From assembly GCA_964612505.1 (NCBI GenBank), contig CAZTEX010000003.1:50315-114314 (forward strand): a DNA stretch of 64,000 nucleotides, read 5' to 3'. Source of the stretch: JAAZZY01 sp964612505 (lineage in GTDB: Bacteria > Chlamydiota > Chlamydiia > Chlamydiales > JAAZZY01). Shown piece by piece: positions 61,349 through 64,000 of the stretch. Position numbers and translations under genes: made by a program. How positions within the stretch are numbered: the stretch's first letter is position 1; each line of letters opens with the position of its first letter. The notes under the pieces are model-generated. The model had not been told where the DNA came from, made no database searches, and was given only the letters and a program-made list of their open reading frames with translations.

Positions 61349-61379
61349 AAGGAGGATTAATATCATGAAAATCCAATGA
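61349..61379 (+). other. Strong Shine-Dalgarno with a four-codon open frame
   Basis: AAGGAGG (61349-61355) is followed ten bases later by ATG AAA ATC CAA TGA (61365-61379). The codons would make only Met-Lys-Ile-Gln. It is either the decayed start of a lost gene or a genuine minimal open frame. It lies in the 400-base gap between the phosphoesterase (61263) and brnQ (61664). Apart from this, a promoter, and a short ORF, that gap holds nothing I can assign. Confidence 0.45.
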
Positions 61380-61449
61380 GTACAAGCCTTAATTGAGAGG
61401 TGAGTAGGTTTGTTTAGTTTAAAAATAAAAGTTTACACTTAGTTTTGAG

Positions 61450-61478
61450 TTGAACATATTGGACGTTTTTGTTAAAAT
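61450..61478 (+). promoter_or_regulatory. Predicted promoter of brnQ
   Basis: TTGAAC (61450-61455) and TAAAAT (61473-61478) are separated by 17 bases; the -35 box matches TTGACA at four positions and the -10 at five. Transcription would start near 61485, giving a leader of about 180 bases before brnQ that contains the short ORF at 61508. Confidence 0.5.
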
Positions 61479-61507
61479 TTCCCCAAAATTTAAAGATCAA
61501 ATCTAAC

Positions 61508-61636
61508 ATGAAGCGATTTACATCATCTAATTCTGCATGTGATCTAGAAGATCTTTCAAAGACCATATCAAATAAAGATATTCGTTTTTCTGCCATTGTA
61601 GGCGCTGCTAAAATTATTAGCATTATTAACAAGTAA
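61508..61636 (+). CDS. Short Ile-rich leader ORF upstream of brnQ (tentative)
   Basis: An uninterrupted 42-codon frame ends 27 bases before brnQ. Seven residues are Ile, and the end reads AAKIISIINK, with four Ile in five codons just before the stop. It lies between the predicted promoter and brnQ, in the position of a leader peptide. No strong Shine-Dalgarno is seen before its ATG. It could also be chance; coding is unproven. Confidence 0.35.
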   Translation: MKRFTSSNSACDLEDLSKTISNKDIRFSAIVGAAKIISIINK

Positions 61637-61663
61637 GTTTAACTCTTAACCAAAGAGAGCGGT

Positions 61664-62839
61664 ATGGAGTTGTCATTAAAAAAAAGACTGAGTTATTTTC
61701 CAGTTGGTTTTGCCATATTCTCAATGTTTTTTGGGGCAGGAAATTCAATATTTCCATTAGTCATCGGAAGCATTTCGGGAAATAGAAATTTTTATGCGAT
61801 CATGGGCTTAATGATTTCTACCATTTTAGTTCCGATTCTTGGTCTTGTTGCAATGACCTTTTACAACGGGAATTATAAAGAATTCTTTTATCGCTTAGGA
61901 AAAGCTCCAGGTTTTTTAATCATTGTCATGATTATGATTATCATTGGCCCATTTGCCGGAATTCCAAGATGTATTACTTTGTCTTACTCGACTCTCAAAC
62001 CTTATATGGGAAGCACCCCTTTGATGCTATTTAGCGCCCTCTCTTGCGTCATGATCTTTTTTAAGACAATCAAAAAGTCCAGATTACTCGACATCTTAGG
62101 GAAGGTTTTGACCCCTTTGCTCCTTGTTTGCCTTGCCATCGTGATTGTCAAAGGTATTTATGCCCCTTTAAATATTGCTGAGCCACTCGGCCCATCTTCT
62201 CGTACAGGAATCTTTTTTCAAGGTTTGACTAAAGGGTTTCAAATGATGGATCTTTTGGCCTCTTTTTTCTTCTCTGCGACGGTTATCAGTTGTTTAAGAG
62301 CCAAAAGAGGGGAAAGCTTATCAAGCATCAGCCCAGCTTCAGCAAATACTTTTTTTAAAGCCTCTGCTGTTGCAGCTTTGTTACTTACCGTTATTTATGT
62401 GGGATTTAGTTATGTTGCAGCCAATAACAGTGTCTTTTTCCAAACCATTCCACAAGATGCTCTGCTTAGCGCTGTCAGTCAATTAATATTGGGACAGCAT
62501 TTGGGTTTTATAATGGGACTGGCTGTCGCTCTTGCTTGTTTAACCACAGCGATTACCCTCGTTTCTGTTTTTTCAAACTTCATTTACCATGACTGCCTCA
62601 AAGAAAAAGTACCCTACTTTGTTTGCATTATTACTACGATTCTAACAGCGTTCTGCTTTTCTAATTTAGGATTTGTGGGCATTTGCAACATGATAGCCCC
62701 TATTTTAATGGTTTGTTACCCAGCACTCATCACATTGACGATTTTAAATATTGCACATAAAGTATTTAACTTTGAACCAGTTAAATGGCCTGTGTATTCT
62801 GTGCTTGTGATATCGCTTTTAGCAAATATTGTCTTTTAG
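61664..62839 (+). CDS. brnQ: Branched-chain amino acid transporter BrnQ
   Basis: This 391-residue cation symporter imports Leu, Ile and Val. It has about 12 membrane helices. FAIFSMFFGAGNSIFPLVIG is the LIVCS-family N-terminal motif, and GPFAGIPRCITLSYS with a later GLTKGFQMMDLLASFFFSATV match BrnQ. The family homologue in C. trachomatis is CT554. The start has AGAGAGCGG upstream. A hairpin CTCTT/AAGAG (about 61643-61657) partly covers that ribosome-binding site. A 17-bp tandem duplication covers its last codons. Confidence 0.92.
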   Translation: MELSLKKRLSYFPVGFAIFSMFFGAGNSIFPLVIGSISGNRNFYAIMGLMISTILVPILGLVAMTFYNGNYKEFFYRLGKAPGFLIIVMIMIIIGPFAGIPRCITLSYSTLKPYMGSTPLMLFSALSCVMIFFKTIKKSRLLDILGKVLTPLLLVCLAIVIVKGIYAPLNIAEPLGPSSRTGIFFQGLTKGFQMMDLLASFFFSATVISCLRAKRGESLSSISPASANTFFKASAVAALLLTVIYVGFSYVAANNSVFFQTIPQDALLSAVSQLILGQHLGFIMGLAVALACLTTAITLVSVFSNFIYHDCLKEKVPYFVCIITTILTAFCFSNLGFVGICNMIAPILMVCYPALITLTILNIAHKVFNFEPVKWPVYSVLVISLLANIVF

Positions 62840-62850
62840 CAAATATTGTC
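62817..62850. repeat. 17-bp tandem duplication at the brnQ stop
   Basis: TTTTAGCAAATATTGTC occurs twice without interruption (62817-62833 and 62834-62850) and is followed by TTTTAG. The brnQ stop TAG (62837-62839) lies at the start of the second copy, so the duplication leaves the protein end intact. The convergent DUF378 stop follows three bases later. Confidence 0.9.
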
Positions 62851-62852
62851 TT

Positions 62853-63068
62853 TTAGAAACGCCATGTCTTTCGGGTATAGTCAACAAAGAGATGGACGCC
62901 ATACATTCCACAAAGGCCGATGACGCAGTAGGCAATTCTTGCTGCTTTAGGTCCAAAAAGAGCCGCTAAAATCTCCACATGAAAAAATCCCCAAACTCCC
63001 CAGCACAGCGCACCTAACACGATAATAATCAGTATTGTAATGTTGAAAAGTTTAAATAATGATCGCAT
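62853..63068 (-). CDS. DUF378 small membrane protein
   Basis: From the ATG at 63068 (AAAGGG six bases upstream) the protein has 71 residues. It matches the DUF378 pattern: WGVWGFFHVEILAALFGPKA, then RIAYCVIGLCGMYGVHLF, forming two membrane helices. A longer frame upstream to 63197 is less likely because it lacks a ribosome-binding site and does not fit the family length. Function is unknown. It is convergent with brnQ. Confidence 0.83.
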   Translation of the reverse strand: MRSLFKLFNITILIIIVLGALCWGVWGFFHVEILAALFGPKAARIAYCVIGLCGMYGVHLFVDYTRKTWRF

Positions 63069-63164
63069 ATAATACCCTTTAATTATCAATAAAAGTTTTT
63101 TTAGTGAATTAGAGTAGAAAGCTTTTATAAGCAAGGGATATTTATCTGGATTATAGAAGAGGGC

Positions 63165-63197
63165 TTGACAAGAGTTAAATAAGTGATTATTGATCAC
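63165..63197 (+). promoter_or_regulatory. Possible promoter with a GTGAT/ATCAC dyad
   Basis: TTGACA (63165-63170) lies 35 bases ahead of the MFS start. GTGAT-TATTG-ATCAC (63183-63197) is a perfect five-base inverted repeat at the -10 position, where it could be a repressor site. The -10 box itself (TATTGA, 63188-63193) is poor. Confidence 0.35.
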
Positions 63198-63204
63198 AAA
63201 TAAG

Positions 63205-64000
63205 ATGAATATTCATGAACACCCACATTATTCTTTTGTTAAGGCTATTTTAATCTATAGCGTGGCTATCCTCTTTCTATTTTATGAAATGGGGCTTCAA
63301 GTGTCACCTAGCGTGATGACCAATGAGCTGATGCAAAGCTTTCATCTGGATGCTGCAGGGCTTGGAGTCGTTTCTGGATTTTACTTTTATTCCTATTCCT
63401 TAATGCAATTGCCTGTTGGTCTGTTATTTGATCGTTTTGGAGCAAGAATCTTAATCACGATTGCTATTTTTGGTTGTGCCGTCGGTGCTTTTTTCTTTGG
63501 AAATATGCACACAGCCGCCTGGGCAGCATTTGCTCGTCTCATCATGGGATTTGGATCTGCTTTTGCTTTCACAGGTGTTTTGGTGGTTGCAGCTCGTTGG
63601 TTTCGTCCTCATCACTTTGCGATGCTTGGGGGTTTTGCACAGTTTTTTGCGGCCTTTGGAGCCATGGGTGGAGCTTATCCTCTGGCTTTTTTAATAGCGA
63701 AAATGGACTGGCGAATTGTAATTATTGGTCTGAGCTTTTTAGGGGTTGTCTTATCGGTGATCGCTTGGCTTGTTATTCGAGACAGTCCAAAAGAAAAGAT
63801 TGCAGCCGATGTTTTTCATAATCCAAAAATTAAAGAGAGCTTAGTTCGCATTTTTTCAAATCCACAAACCTGGTGGCTGGCTCTTTATTCTTTTGCAGGT
63901 TGGGGGCCGATGGTTCTTTTTGCTGCCTTATGGGGTGGGCCGTTCTTGAAAGTAAAATTTGTTGTTTCCAATCAGGTAGCAGCCTCTAGTTTATCCCTCC
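63205..64000 (+). CDS. MFS transporter, truncated by window end
   Basis: The 265 visible codons from the ATG at 63205 form the first half of an MFS carrier. The motif MQLPVGLLFDRFGARILITI (loop 2-3, consensus GxLxDRxGxR) is clear, with about seven hydrophobic helices so far, and the frame is open at the window end. The subfamily resembles ACS/phthalate-type or sugar-phosphate carriers, but the substrate cannot be told. It is on the plus strand, divergent from the DUF378 gene. Confidence 0.85.
   Translation, partial: MNIHEHPHYSFVKAILIYSVAILFLFYEMGLQVSPSVMTNELMQSFHLDAAGLGVVSGFYFYSYSLMQLPVGLLFDRFGARILITIAIFGCAVGAFFFGNMHTAAWAAFARLIMGFGSAFAFTGVLVVAARWFRPHHFAMLGGFAQFFAAFGAMGGAYPLAFLIAKMDWRIVIIGLSFLGVVLSVIAWLVIRDSPKEKIAADVFHNPKIKESLVRIFSNPQTWWLALYSFAGWGPMVLFAALWGGPFLKVKFVVSNQVAASSLSL

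Noticed and set aside
61414..61632. 72-codon minus-strand frame opposite the brnQ leader
   Set aside because: No ribosome-binding site, no domain, and it overlaps the predicted promoter and leader ORF on the plus strand.
1..64000. tRNA or rRNA genes, CRISPR arrays, insertion sequences
   Set aside because: Intergenic regions were scanned on both strands for T-arm motifs, regularly spaced repeats and transposase frames; none was found.

Overview
The window is a stretch of chromosome from a member of the order Chlamydiales, most likely an environmental (amoeba-associated) lineage rather than the genus Chlamydia. The evidence is gene order. On the minus strand lpdA, lipA, sctJ, a CT560-type gene and sctL follow one another as in C. 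trachomatis CT557-CT561, with three extra genes inserted. A second block (secA, psd, mnmE, nth) matches the CT701-CT697 neighbourhood. A UDP-sugar pyrophosphorylase next to gpsA matches CT715/CT714, and mutL near pepP matches CT575/CT574. Genes that C. trachomatis lacks, such as alanine racemase, heptosyltransferases, many MFS carriers and a Bat operon, point to an environmental lineage. The DNA is AT-rich and densely coding. No rRNA, tRNA, CRISPR array or insertion sequence was seen.

Layout. 1-7.7 kb: type III secretion genes, a Cys-rich membrane protein, an EamA carrier, and lipoate enzymes with a promoter at 7.7 kb. 7.8-10.1 kb: small lineage-specific proteins, including a paralogous pair. 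10.1-20.2 kb: secA with a promoter, a divergent pair of hydrophobic Inc-like proteins, psd, mnmE, a cupin, nth-alr and an orphan. 20.4-22.8 kb: two convergent MFS carriers, the second preceded on its own strand by a well-conserved TPP (THI-box) riboswitch that runs into its Shine-Dalgarno sequence. 22.9-28.2 kb: a minus-strand host-interaction-like island with a secreted nuclease, two tandem paralogues (one with an internal 60-bp duplication) and a SET-domain protein. 28.3-29.8 kb: a CxxCxxCC protein, ruvA and ruvC. 29.9-37.3 kb: a surface-glycan cluster with two GT9 heptosyltransferase-type enzymes, an HddC-like nucleotidyltransferase and three further glycosyltransferases. 37.3-42.3 kb: gpsA, the NAD(P)HX repair enzyme, a histidine phosphatase, a Nudix hydrolase and a DUF4143 ATPase. 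42.4-51.3 kb: a Yip1-like protein with a consensus promoter, a sugar epimerase, rsgA, an rRNA/tRNA methyltransferase, pcnB, mutL, a UMF1 carrier and pepP. 51.3-58.6 kb: a five-gene overlapping Bat (aerotolerance-type) operon without MoxR or DUF58 in view. 58.6-64 kb: a large PI3/4-kinase-like protein, a metallophosphoesterase, brnQ with an unusual leader, a DUF378 protein and a truncated MFS gene.

The genes fit an obligate intracellular bacterium that imports nutrients (MFS and EamA carriers, BrnQ, a probable thiamine or thiamine-precursor carrier), keeps core DNA, RNA and lipid functions, builds a more elaborate envelope glycan than Chlamydia, and carries several proteins that may act on the host. 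The two most interesting items are the TPP riboswitch controlling an MFS gene, and the candidate effectors (SET protein, kinase-like protein, paralogue pair). Effector roles are inferences; no secretion signal can be proven from sequence alone.
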